From contig CAYLNM010000007.1 in assembly GCA_964385045.1 (NCBI GenBank), positions 1-59,372 on the forward strand: a stretch of DNA of 59,372 nucleotides, given 5' to 3'. Positions within the stretch are counted from its first letter, which is position 1. Each line of letters opens with the position of its first letter. Position numbers and translations under genes: made by a program. The notes beneath the pieces were generated by a model. It was not told where the DNA came from and ran no database searches. It was given only the letters and a program-made list of their open reading frames with translations. Below, in pieces: positions 8,564-16,196 of this stretch. The stretch is from CAYLNM01 sp964385045 (GTDB lineage: Bacteria > Planctomycetota > Phycisphaerae > Phycisphaerales > SM1A02).

Positions 8564-11035
8564 ATGAACCCGTTCCGAACCCTCGTCCGCGCCGCCGCCC
8601 TCGGGCTCGTGGCCTGTCTCGCCGTCCCGGTCGACGCCGCCACCCTCCGGGTGCCCGCGGACTACCCGACCATCCAGCAGGCGGTGTTCGCCGCCGCCTC
8701 CGTGGGCGACACGATCGAGGTGAGTCCCGGCGTCTACGACGAGGACATCAACGTCAGCGGCAAGACCCTGCAGATCGTCGGTCTCGGCGAGACGCCGGGA
8801 GCGGTCTCGATCGACGCCTCGCCCGGCCTCCCGGCCATCCGCGTGCAGGGAGGCGCGTCGCTCACCCTCCGCAACGTCCGGGTCACGGGGGCCGACGTGA
8901 CCGGCTTTGGCGGCGGGATCGACGTCGTCGACGCCGCGCTGCTGCTCGAGGACGCGGTGATCGAGGGGAACGCGGCCGGGAACGCGGCCGGAATCGTCGC
9001 GCAGGAGTCCGTCGTGACGATTCGCCGGACCCTCGTGGCCGACAACTCCGGCGGCCCGAGCTCGGGGACGGCGTACTTCCTGAACAGCACCACGCTGATC
9101 GAGGACTCGCTGTTCCAGGGCAACGAAGGCAACATCGGGGTGTCGGGCGGTCAGATCACGATCCGGCGGGTGCGGATCTGGGACACCACGCTCCCCGAGA
9201 ACTTCGCGGTGCTGACCCCGGTCCTGGACGCCGACGTCGAGGTGAGCAATTCCGTCATCGACGGCAACACGGGCTCGTCCTTCGTGTCCAACTTCGGCGC
9301 GTCGGTCCAGCTCGTCAACGTCACCGTCGCGAACAACGACTTCTCCGTCGCCCGCCTGTCCGATGGCCCGGGCGAGGTGGCCCTCGTCAACTCGATCGTC
9401 ACCGGCGATCCCGCCCTCCCCATGAACGAGAGCGGCCCCCTGATCGCCTCCTACTCGCTCGTGCCCGGCGGCGGCGTCAGTGGTCTGGGCATCGTGGAGG
9501 CGGCGCCGATCTGGAAGCCGCTGTCGTTCTTCGAGCTCGACGCGGGCTCGCCCGGCATCGACGCGGCGGACAGCAGCGTCGTCTCCGCCGACCCCGACTT
9601 CCTCTCGCAGCCGCGGTTCGTGGACGACGGGAACATCGCCGACTCGGGCACCGGCCCGCTCGCCTACCTCGACATGGGGGCGATCGAGCGGCGGACCACC
9701 ATCCGCTACGTGGACGACTCGGCCACCGGGACCGGCGACGGCCTCGGCTGGGAGAATGCGATGACGGACCTGCAGGACGCCTTCGACGCGGCGGCTGCGG
9801 GCGTCGCGGAGGAGATCTGGGTCGCCGCCGGCGTCTACCGGCCCGACCGCGGCACCGGCGACCGCACGGCGTCGTTCGAGATGCGGAACGAACTGCTCGT
9901 CCTCGGCGGCTTCGCGGGCAGCGAGCAGCTCCGGGCGGATCGCGATCCGTCGGTCTTCAACACGATCCTCAGCGGGGCGATCGGATCGCCGGACTCGATC
10001 ACCGACAACACGCTCCACGTGGTGCAGGCCGAGGAGGTGGGGCCGACCGGCGTGCTCTCGGGCTTCATCATCCAGCGCGGCGTCGCGAACCTCGACAGCG
10101 TGCAGGGCGACGGCGGCGGCATCCGCATCATCGGCGGCGCTCCCGTGATCGACGACGTCGTGGTGCGGCAGTGCCAGGCGGCCCGCTTCGGCAGCGCGAT
10201 CTTCGTGCAGGACGCCTCGCCGCTGCTGAACCGCGTGCAGGTCAACCGCAACGGCTGGGCGAGCGAGCCGTCGGGCACCGTGGTCGTCGACGGCGGGGCG
10301 CCGGTGATCCTGAACATGCAGATCAACGGCAACCGCAACGCGAACCTCGCGGCCCTGCAGATGCGGCAGCTGACCGGAGCGAAGCTCGCCAACCTCACGA
10401 TCTGGGGCAACGAGACCGACGGGGCCACCGCCGGCATCGACATCCGGCCCGGCAGCGAGGCCGAGGTGGTCAGCTCGATCGTCTGGGGCAACGTGCCGGC
10501 GAACCCTCTGCCGGGTCAGTCGCTCGACAAGGACAACGCGACCGGACTGGACACGCGGGCCCGATACACCACCGTGGAGGGCTGGCCGGAGTTCGGCGAC
10601 GGCAACGACGGGCGCGAGCCCGGCTTCGTGGACGCCGACGGTCCGGACGGCAACCCCGGCACCGCGGACGACGACCTGCGGCTCGCGGCCGGCTCGCCCC
10701 TGATCGATGCGGGCGACAACACCGGCCTGCCGCCGTTCGTGAACCTCGACCTCGCGGGGATGGCCCGCTTCGTGGACGACCCGAGCACGCCGGACAGCGG
10801 GGTGGGCCCGGGCCCGATCGTGGACCGCGGGGCGTACGAGTTCGAGGGCACGCCGATCCTGTGCCCGGCGGACGTGGACGGCGACGGCACCGTCGGCTTC
10901 TCCGACGTGCTCGAGGTGCTCTCGGCGTGGGGGGCCTGCACCGGCTGCCCGGCCGACATCGACGGCGGCGGGACGGTCGACTTCGACGACCTGCTGACGG
11001 TGCTGGCCGCCTGGGGACCGTGTCCGCAGGGGTGA
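8564..11035 (+). CDS. Secreted right-handed beta-helix protein with dockerin-like C-terminus (copy 1)
   Basis: 823 residues. A Sec signal peptide (MNPFRTLVRAAALGLVACLAVPVDAA) is followed by the opening typical of these proteins, LRVPADYPTIQQAV, then repeated parallel beta-helix rungs (SLTLRNVRVTG, VSNSVIDGN, LVNSIVTGD). Two choice-of-anchor-Q-like segments (GSPGIDAAD, GSPLIDAGD) come next, and a C-terminal pair of calcium-loop repeats (CPADVDGDGTVGFSDVLEVLSAWG and a CPADIDGGG copy) of the dockerin type seen in Phycisphaerae. Such proteins are extracellular; ligand and activity are unknown. It is the first of a tandem pair with 11305-13812 and has a third relative at 27355. AGGAG lies upstream of the ATG. 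Confidence 0.85.
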   Translation: MNPFRTLVRAAALGLVACLAVPVDAATLRVPADYPTIQQAVFAAASVGDTIEVSPGVYDEDINVSGKTLQIVGLGETPGAVSIDASPGLPAIRVQGGASLTLRNVRVTGADVTGFGGGIDVVDAALLLEDAVIEGNAAGNAAGIVAQESVVTIRRTLVADNSGGPSSGTAYFLNSTTLIEDSLFQGNEGNIGVSGGQITIRRVRIWDTTLPENFAVLTPVLDADVEVSNSVIDGNTGSSFVSNFGASVQLVNVTVANNDFSVARLSDGPGEVALVNSIVTGDPALPMNESGPLIASYSLVPGGGVSGLGIVEAAPIWKPLSFFELDAGSPGIDAADSSVVSADPDFLSQPRFVDDGNIADSGTGPLAYLDMGAIERRTTIRYVDDSATGTGDGLGWENAMTDLQDAFDAAAAGVAEEIWVAAGVYRPDRGTGDRTASFEMRNELLVLGGFAGSEQLRADRDPSVFNTILSGAIGSPDSITDNTLHVVQAEEVGPTGVLSGFIIQRGVANLDSVQGDGGGIRIIGGAPVIDDVVVRQCQAARFGSAIFVQDASPLLNRVQVNRNGWASEPSGTVVVDGGAPVILNMQINGNRNANLAALQMRQLTGAKLANLTIWGNETDGATAGIDIRPGSEAEVVSSIVWGNVPANPLPGQSLDKDNATGLDTRARYTTVEGWPEFGDGNDGREPGFVDADGPDGNPGTADDDLRLAAGSPLIDAGDNTGLPPFVNLDLAGMARFVDDPSTPDSGVGPGPIVDRGAYEFEGTPILCPADVDGDGTVGFSDVLEVLSAWGACTGCPADIDGGGTVDFDDLLTVLAAWGPCPQG

Positions 11036-11081
11036 GACGACCGGGGGGCCTCCTCCCCGGCACCACCACCGCTCTTCAGCC

Positions 11082-11113
11082 CGGGCCCCGGCGGCACGAT
11101 CCGCCGGGGCCCG
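11082..11113 (+). terminator. Terminator of beta-helix gene 1 (duplicated sequence)
   Basis: Perfect 13-bp stem (11082-11094 with 11101-11113) and a 6-base loop, 46 bases after the stop. Nearly the same hairpin and the following bases recur at 13864-13897, so the terminator was duplicated with the gene. Confidence 0.8.
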
Positions 11114-11207
11114 CGGTGCGTCCGAGAGGCCGCCGGGCTGCCCAGGCCCCCGAGATTCACGGCCGGCAGGGGGTCGCGGAGCCTTCTCCGCACGAATGCG
11201 CCGCGCC

Positions 11208-11247
11208 GGTGACGGTTCGCGTCCCGTTCTCTCGGCCTGAAGGCATC
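11208..11247 (+). promoter_or_regulatory. Conserved upstream element of beta-helix gene 2
   Basis: GGTGACGG, TTCTCTCGGCCTG and GGCATC occur at the same spacing (0, 19 and 34) as in 8459-8498, although the bases between have diverged. It lies 57 bases before the ATG at 11305. Conservation of the blocks against a diverged background suggests function. Confidence 0.5.
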
Positions 11248-11304
11248 GGCTTCCGCGGGCGCCGCGTCGCCCGCCCGCCCGCTGCCCTGCAGGAGACCCG
11301 CACG

Positions 11305-13812
11305 ATGCCACCCCGCCTCACGTCCGTCCGGGCGGCCCTCGCCGCCGCCGGCCTCGCCCTCGGCCTCGCCGGCCCGTCCCTCGCCGCCACCCTGAACGTG
11401 CCGGCCGACCATCCCACGCTCCAGGACGCGATCGATGCGGCCTCCAGCGGCGACTCGATCCAGATCAGCCCCGGCACCTACTCGGGCAACTTCGAGATCA
11501 TCGGCAAGACGCTCGAGATCGTCGGCCTCGGCGACGCCCCGGGCGACGTCCTGCTCGCCGGCACCGGCTCGGGCATCGTCTCGGTCGGCTTCGTTCGGAC
11601 CGGCTCCTCGCTCACGCTCCGCAATGTCCGGATCACCGGCGGCGGGGAGAACGCGGTGGGCGGCGGCCTCCGGATCAGCGACTCGACCTTCCTGCTCGAG
11701 GACGTGGTGCTCGCGGACAGCCTGGCGAACACCGGCGGGGGACTCCACGCCAAGGACTCCTCGGGCGTCGTCCGGCGCTCGCTGATCGCCGGCAACGAGA
11801 GCGTGAACGCGGGCGGCGCGGCCTACTTCAACGGTGCGAGCGTGCTGATCGAGGACTCGGTCATCCGCGCGAACACGTCCGGCACCAGCACGCTGGTCGC
11901 GGCCTTCGGCGCGGAGGTGACCATCCGACGGACCCGGATCCGGGACAACGCCGCCTCCGCCTCGGCCGTCCTGGCCGTGCTCAACGAAGGATCGATCGAC
12001 GTGTCGAACTCGGTGATCGACGCCAATGCGTGCGGACGGCCGCTGTCGACCGGCACCGGGGACGGGTCGATCTCGTTGGTCAACGTGACCATCGCCGACA
12101 ACGTGACCGAGGAGCAGCGCCTGTCGTCCGGTCCCGGGACGATCTCGCTCGTCAACTCGATCCTCGACGGCGACCCGTCGCTGCCGGTCGCCTCGGGCGG
12201 CGGCGCGACCGCATCGCACTCGCTGATCACGGGTGGCGGGCTCGACGGCCAGGGCGTGATCGCGGCCGCACCCATCTGGAAGCCCGCGTCGTTCTACGAG
12301 CTGGACGCCGGCTCGCCGGGCATCGACGCCGCGGACAGTCGCGACGTCACCGCGGACCCCGACTTCCTCGGCCGGCCGCGATTCGTGGACGACGAGAACG
12401 TCGCGGACAACGGCACCGGCCCGCCCGTCGGCTACCTCGACATGGGCGCGATCGAGCGGCGGCCGGCGATCCGCTACGTGGACGACTCGGCCACCGGCAC
12501 CGGCACCGGCCGGAGCTGGGCCGACGCGATGACCGACCTGCAGGACGCGCTCGACGACGCGGAGGCCGGCGGCGTGGAGGAGATCTGGATCGCCGCCGGC
12601 ACCTACCGGCCCGACCGCGGGACCGGGGACCGGGACCTGTCGTTCGAGATGCGATCCGACCTGCAGATCCTCGGCGGCTTCGCGGGCGTGGAGACCCGGC
12701 GGAACGATCGCGACCCGTGGGCCCACGAGACGGTGCTGAGCGGCGAGATCGGCGACCCCGCCGACGTGGACGACAACACGCACGTCGTGGTCCGCGCCGA
12801 GGCGGTCGCGTCCAGCGGCGTGCTGTCGGGCGTCGTGGTCGAGCGCGGGATGGCGGTGGCGGGAAGCCTCACCAGCTTCGGAGGCGGGATCTCGGTGCTC
12901 TCCGGCGGGCCGACCTTCTCCGACGTCTGGGTGCGCGAGTGCCAGGCGGGCCCGCTGGCCTTCGGCAGCGCGATCTTCTCGCACTTCTCGGACGCGACCT
13001 TCCGCCGCGTGCGCGTGACCGGCAACGGCTGGGCCCGCGACGGCCGGGGCACGGTGGTGCTGACCGGCGGCAGCCCCACGCTCGCGAACGTGCAGATCAC
13101 CGGCAACCGCAACCTCGAGGACGCGGCCCTGACGCTGCGGGAGCCGGAGGGGACGACGATCGTGAACGTGACGGTGTGGGGCAACATGACCGAGGGAGCC
13201 ACCGCCGGCGTGCTGCGGCTGCTCGGCGGCGAGCTCGAGGTGGCCAACTCCATCATCTGGGGCAACGTGCCGGAGAACCCCGACCCGGGTCAGCCGTTGG
13301 CGGAGAACAACGCGTTCGGCATCGGGGCGGCATCCCGCTACACCACCGTGCTGGGCTGGGCCGCCTTCGGCGAGGGCAACAACGGCCTGAACCCGCAGTT
13401 CGTCGATGCCCTCGGTCCCGACAACGTCGTGGGCACCCCCGACGACGACCTGCGGCTCTCGCCCGGCTCGCCGGCGATCGACGCGGGCGACAACACCGCG
13501 GTGCCGCCGGCGGCGGGCTCGCGGGACGTCGCGGGCGTGAACCGCTTCCTCGACGATCCCGGCACCGAGGACAGCGGCGTGGGCCCGGGTCCGATCGTGG
13601 ACCGCGGGGCGCACGAGTTCGACGGCGTGACGGTGGTCTGCCCGGCGGACGTGGACGGCGACGGGGTGGTCGGGTTCTCCGACGTGCTCGAGGTGCTGGC
13701 GGCGTGGGGCGTCTGCGGCGGGTGCCCGGCGGACATCGACGGGGGCGGGACGGTCGACTTCGACGACCTGCTGACGGTGCTCGCGGCCTGGGGGCCGTGT
13801 CCGCAGCCGTGA
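11305..13812 (+). CDS. Secreted right-handed beta-helix protein with dockerin-like C-terminus (copy 2)
   Basis: 835 residues from the ATG at 11305, which has AGGAG about ten bases upstream and begins a clear signal peptide (MPPRLTSVRAALAAAGLALG...). Same order of parts as copy 1: LNVPADHPTLQDAI, beta-helix rungs with Asn/Ser-rich turns, the RYVDDSATGTGTG segment that starts the second half, GSPAIDAGD, and a terminal pair of CPADVDGDG/CPADIDGGG loops. Copies 1 and 2 align end to end with many substitutions, so the duplication is old compared with the PEP-CTERM duplications elsewhere in the window. Open frame continues upstream of this start but only as out-of-frame reading of copy 1. Confidence 0.85.
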   Translation: MPPRLTSVRAALAAAGLALGLAGPSLAATLNVPADHPTLQDAIDAASSGDSIQISPGTYSGNFEIIGKTLEIVGLGDAPGDVLLAGTGSGIVSVGFVRTGSSLTLRNVRITGGGENAVGGGLRISDSTFLLEDVVLADSLANTGGGLHAKDSSGVVRRSLIAGNESVNAGGAAYFNGASVLIEDSVIRANTSGTSTLVAAFGAEVTIRRTRIRDNAASASAVLAVLNEGSIDVSNSVIDANACGRPLSTGTGDGSISLVNVTIADNVTEEQRLSSGPGTISLVNSILDGDPSLPVASGGGATASHSLITGGGLDGQGVIAAAPIWKPASFYELDAGSPGIDAADSRDVTADPDFLGRPRFVDDENVADNGTGPPVGYLDMGAIERRPAIRYVDDSATGTGTGRSWADAMTDLQDALDDAEAGGVEEIWIAAGTYRPDRGTGDRDLSFEMRSDLQILGGFAGVETRRNDRDPWAHETVLSGEIGDPADVDDNTHVVVRAEAVASSGVLSGVVVERGMAVAGSLTSFGGGISVLSGGPTFSDVWVRECQAGPLAFGSAIFSHFSDATFRRVRVTGNGWARDGRGTVVLTGGSPTLANVQITGNRNLEDAALTLREPEGTTIVNVTVWGNMTEGATAGVLRLLGGELEVANSIIWGNVPENPDPGQPLAENNAFGIGAASRYTTVLGWAAFGEGNNGLNPQFVDALGPDNVVGTPDDDLRLSPGSPAIDAGDNTAVPPAAGSRDVAGVNRFLDDPGTEDSGVGPGPIVDRGAHEFDGVTVVCPADVDGDGVVGFSDVLEVLAAWGVCGGCPADIDGGGTVDFDDLLTVLAAWGPCPQP

Positions 13813-13863
13813 CGGGAACGGCCACGTCCGCGTAGCGGGCCTGGCCGCTCGTTCGGACCATGT

Positions 13864-13897
13864 GCGGGCCCCGGCGGGACGATCCGCCGGGGCCCGC
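13864..13897 (+). terminator. Terminator of beta-helix gene 2
   Basis: Perfect 14-bp inverted repeat (13864-13877 with 13884-13897) around a 6-base loop, 51 bases after the stop; almost the same as 11082-11113. Confidence 0.8.
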
Positions 13898-14430
13898 GGT
13901 GCGTCCGGGGCGGCGCGGAGGGGGGCGGCCGCGCCCGGGACGGGATCGGGCGCGGTCGCGGCCGGCGAAATCGGCGATCGAGGCCGAGGGGCCGGGCTCC
14001 GCGTTGCGTGAAGATGGGGGAGCCGGGCCGTCACCTCGGACACCGTCGCGCGAAACCTGCGCGATCCGCCGCGTGCCCGGCTCCGAATGGACGAGGTGGG
14101 ACTGCGGTCCCGCCGGCCCGGGTCCGGAGACGGATTGCGGGCGCCGAGCGAGCGTCGTCGCCGTGGACCGGGGGGAGGGCGGCGACGGGCGTTCCTCCCG
14201 TGGGGGTGACGAGAACGGCCGAGCGACCCCGGGCTTCGGCCTCGGGATCGCGACGGCGGCCGGTGTGCGGCCCGGCCCCGGACGATGCTCCGGAGGGGAG
14301 TTCCCGGGGACCGGGTCCGCCACCGCCGGTCGGGGGCTCGGGTCGCGGCGTCGCGGCGGGGCCGGGGAGGCCCCGGGACGAGCCGGCTCGCCGTCTTGGC
14401 CGCAGGGCCGTCCGGTCACGCGCGGGTCCG
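13898..14430. other. Intergenic stretch before tRNA-Val
   Basis: About 530 GC-rich bases without a recognisable gene or repeat. Open frames on both strands are low-complexity (Arg/Pro/Gly) and unlike any family known to me. Confidence 0.6.
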
Positions 14431-14458
14431 TTGACACGTCCGCCGCGCGGGCTACACT
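14431..14458 (+). promoter_or_regulatory. Sigma-70-like promoter of tRNA-Val
   Basis: TTGACA at 14431-14436 and TACACT at 14453-14458 with a 16-base spacer; the tRNA starts ten bases after the -10. Confidence 0.75.
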
Positions 14459-14468
14459 TCGGTGCTCA

Positions 14469-14542
14469 GGGCCATTGGCGCAGCTGGCTAGCGCGCTTGT
14501 ATGACACACAAGAGGTCACTGGTTCGAGTCCAGTATGGCCCA
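14469..14542 (+). tRNA. tRNA-Val (anticodon GAC)
   Basis: 74-nt cloverleaf read directly: 7-bp acceptor stem (14469-14475 with 14535-14541), D-stem GCGC/GCGC, anticodon stem CTTGT/ACAAG around loop ATGACAC (anticodon GAC, reads GUC and GUU), 5-base variable loop, T-arm with TTCGAGT loop, discriminator A. CCA is not encoded. It stands alone with its own promoter and terminator. Confidence 0.97.
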
Positions 14543-14554
14543 CTGACCACGAAA

Positions 14555-14581
14555 GGAGCCCCGCCACGCCGGCGGGGCTCC
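14555..14581 (+). terminator. Terminator after tRNA-Val
   Basis: Perfect 11-bp stem (14555-14565 with 14571-14581), 5-base loop, followed by TGTCGTT; twelve bases after the tRNA. Confidence 0.8.
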
Positions 14582-14745
14582 TGTCGTTCATGCCCGCGAC
14601 GCATCGGTCGGCCCGGTCCATGGGCGCATACGCGAGTGCTTGTCTTCCGACGACGACCGCCATTCCCACCCGGGCCGGGCCCGGGGCTCCGCGGCTGCCG
14701 GCCTCCGCGGTCATGAACCGAACGTCGCGGCCGACCGGCGGTCCG

Positions 14746-14774
14746 CCCCCGCCGCCCACGTGCGGCGGCGGGGG
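14746..14774 (-). terminator. Terminator of the distal PEP-CTERM-like gene
   Basis: Perfect 11-bp stem (14746-14756 with 14764-14774) and 7-base loop, 21 bases past the stop of the minus-strand gene ending at 14796. Confidence 0.7.
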
Positions 14775-14795
14775 ACCCGTCGCCGGCCGGCTGCG

Positions 14796-15395
14796 TCAGC
14801 GTCGCCGCCGTCGCCCGGCCAAAGCCGCTGCGGCGAGAAGCGCCGCCACCGGTGGGCCGGGGATCACCGAATAGTAAAGGTTGTCCACGACAAGCTGATT
14901 GCCACCACCCTCCTGGCGGATTCGGATCGAATTGAAGGGCACCGTAGACACGAAACCATTGAACGTGAAGATGCTCTCATTGATGTCCGCCACCAACACG
15001 TCGTCCATCCACAGCTGATAGGACTGCGTTGGTTGGGCGTCGGCATCGATAGCGACCGCCGTGATCGGCTCGGTGAAATCGATCCACATCGTCTCATCGA
15101 GGTTGAAATTCTGGATAAACCACTGATCTTCCACCCCGCTGACGTCCAAGTTCGCGAGCTGCACCCAATCGACCTTCCGGAAGGTGATTCCCGAATCGAC
15201 GAGTTGGTCGGTTAGGAAGGTGCCGGACGGAAGGCCCGTGTCGGTGAACTCCATGGTCATGGTCTCACCCGCAGCCGCCTCCCAGTCCTCGAGGGTCGAG
15301 TAGGTCGCGACGCCCGCGTCGGCGGCCGAAGAGGCCATCGCGACCAGGAGCATCCCACCGCACAGCACTCGGTATGTCGTGCATCGGATGATCAT
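14796..15395 (-). CDS. PEP-CTERM-like secreted protein (tandem copy, distal)
   Basis: 199 residues: signal peptide (MIIRCTTYRVLCGGMLLVAMASSAADA), a compact beta-rich domain starting YSTLEDWEAAAGETMTMEFTD, and a sorting tail VIPGPPVAALLAAAALAGRRRRR, that is a Pro-Gly-Pro motif, a short hydrophobic helix and an Arg cluster. This resembles PEP-CTERM/exosortase-type anchors, so the protein is probably processed at the envelope. It is highly similar to the gene at 15591-16196 and arose by tandem duplication of a segment that also carried the tail of the upstream HAF gene. Visibly lower in GC than its neighbours. Function unknown; the start overlaps the stop of the gene remnant upstream (ATGA). Confidence 0.8.
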   Translation of the reverse strand: MIIRCTTYRVLCGGMLLVAMASSAADAGVATYSTLEDWEAAAGETMTMEFTDTGLPSGTFLTDQLVDSGITFRKVDWVQLANLDVSGVEDQWFIQNFNLDETMWIDFTEPITAVAIDADAQPTQSYQLWMDDVLVADINESIFTFNGFVSTVPFNSIRIRQEGGGNQLVVDNLYYSVIPGPPVAALLAAAALAGRRRRR

Positions 15396-15511
15396 TCGAT
15401 CACTCCTAGAAGGTTGACGAAGGTCGTGACCTGGCTTTCGGGGTCATAGGCCGACTCGACCGCGGCGACAGCGTCAGGATCGGACTCCAGGAACTGCTCG
15501 CCCCTTGAAGT
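15393..15511 (-). pseudogene. Remnant of the 3' end of the HAF/dockerin gene
   Basis: On the minus strand this encodes a peptide closely matching the last ~38 residues of the gene at 16193-18043 (FLESDPDAVAAVESAYDPES..., ending FVNLLGVIE and stop) but has no start or 5' part. It overlaps the following PEP-CTERM start by ATGA exactly as the intact gene does at 16193. It marks the end of the duplicated segment. Confidence 0.85.
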
Positions 15512-15536
15512 CATGGTGGACGGGGCCTGGTAAGCC

Positions 15537-15570
15537 GCCGCCCCCGCCGTGCGCGGACGGCGGGGGCGGC
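15537..15570 (-). terminator. Hairpin between the tandem PEP-CTERM-like genes
   Basis: 13-bp perfect stem (15537-15549 with 15558-15570), 8-base loop, 21 bases beyond the stop at 15591. It would end transcription of the proximal copy and may silence the distal one. Confidence 0.7.
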
Positions 15571-15590
15571 TCTGCCTCAGCCTCGATCGT

Positions 15591-16196
15591 TCACCGACGG
15601 CGTCGGTGACGTCCGGTGACTGCCATGGCGGCGGCGAGAAGTGCTGCCACCGGTGGGCCAGGGATCACTGAGTAATGAAGATCATCAACGTTTAGCTTAT
15701 TGCCGGGGCCTTCCTGTCGGATTCGGATCGAATTGAAGGGCACGGTCGACACGAACCCATTGAACGTGAAGATGTTCTGATTGAAATCCGCCACCAGCAC
15801 GTCATCCATCCACAGCTGATAAGACTGCGTCGGTTGAGCACCCGCGTCGATCGCGACTGCGGTGATCGGCTCCGTAAAATCGATCCACATCGTGAGATCG
15901 AAGTTGAAGTTTTGAATGAGCCACTCGTCCTCGACACCACTGACGTCCAAGTTCGCGAGCTGCACCCAATCGTCCTTCCGGAAGGTGATTCCCGAGTCGG
16001 CGAGTTGGTCGGTCAGGAAGGTGCCGGACGGAAGGCCCGTGTCGGTGAAGTCCATGGTCATGGTCTCACCCGCAGCCGCCTCCCAGTCCTCGAGGGTCGA
16101 GTAGGTTGCGACACCAGCGCCGGCAGTCGAAGAGGCCATTGCCACGAGGAGTATCCCGGCAGACAGCACTCGGTACGTCGTACATCGGATGATCAT
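15591..16196 (-). CDS. PEP-CTERM-like secreted protein (tandem copy, proximal)
   Basis: 201 residues with the same parts as the distal copy: signal peptide ending STAGA, the YSTLEDWEAAAGETMTMDFTD domain, and a C-terminal VIPGPPVAALLAAAMAV anchor with an Arg/His tail. Its ATG overlaps the stop of the HAF/dockerin gene (ATGA at 16193-16196), so translation is probably coupled to that gene, and switching of that gene would affect this one. Differences between the two copies are scattered substitutions, so the duplication is not brand new. Ligand and function are unknown. Confidence 0.82.
   Translation of the reverse strand: MIIRCTTYRVLSAGILLVAMASSTAGAGVATYSTLEDWEAAAGETMTMDFTDTGLPSGTFLTDQLADSGITFRKDDWVQLANLDVSGVEDEWLIQNFNFDLTMWIDFTEPITAVAIDAGAQPTQSYQLWMDDVLVADFNQNIFTFNGFVSTVPFNSIRIRQEGPGNKLNVDDLHYSVIPGPPVAALLAAAMAVTGRHRRRR

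Noticed and set aside
8545..11304. Upstream in-frame extension of the second beta-helix gene
   Set aside because: It is the out-of-frame reading of the first beta-helix gene, Arg-rich, with no signal peptide; the ATG at 11305 has a Shine-Dalgarno and signal peptide.
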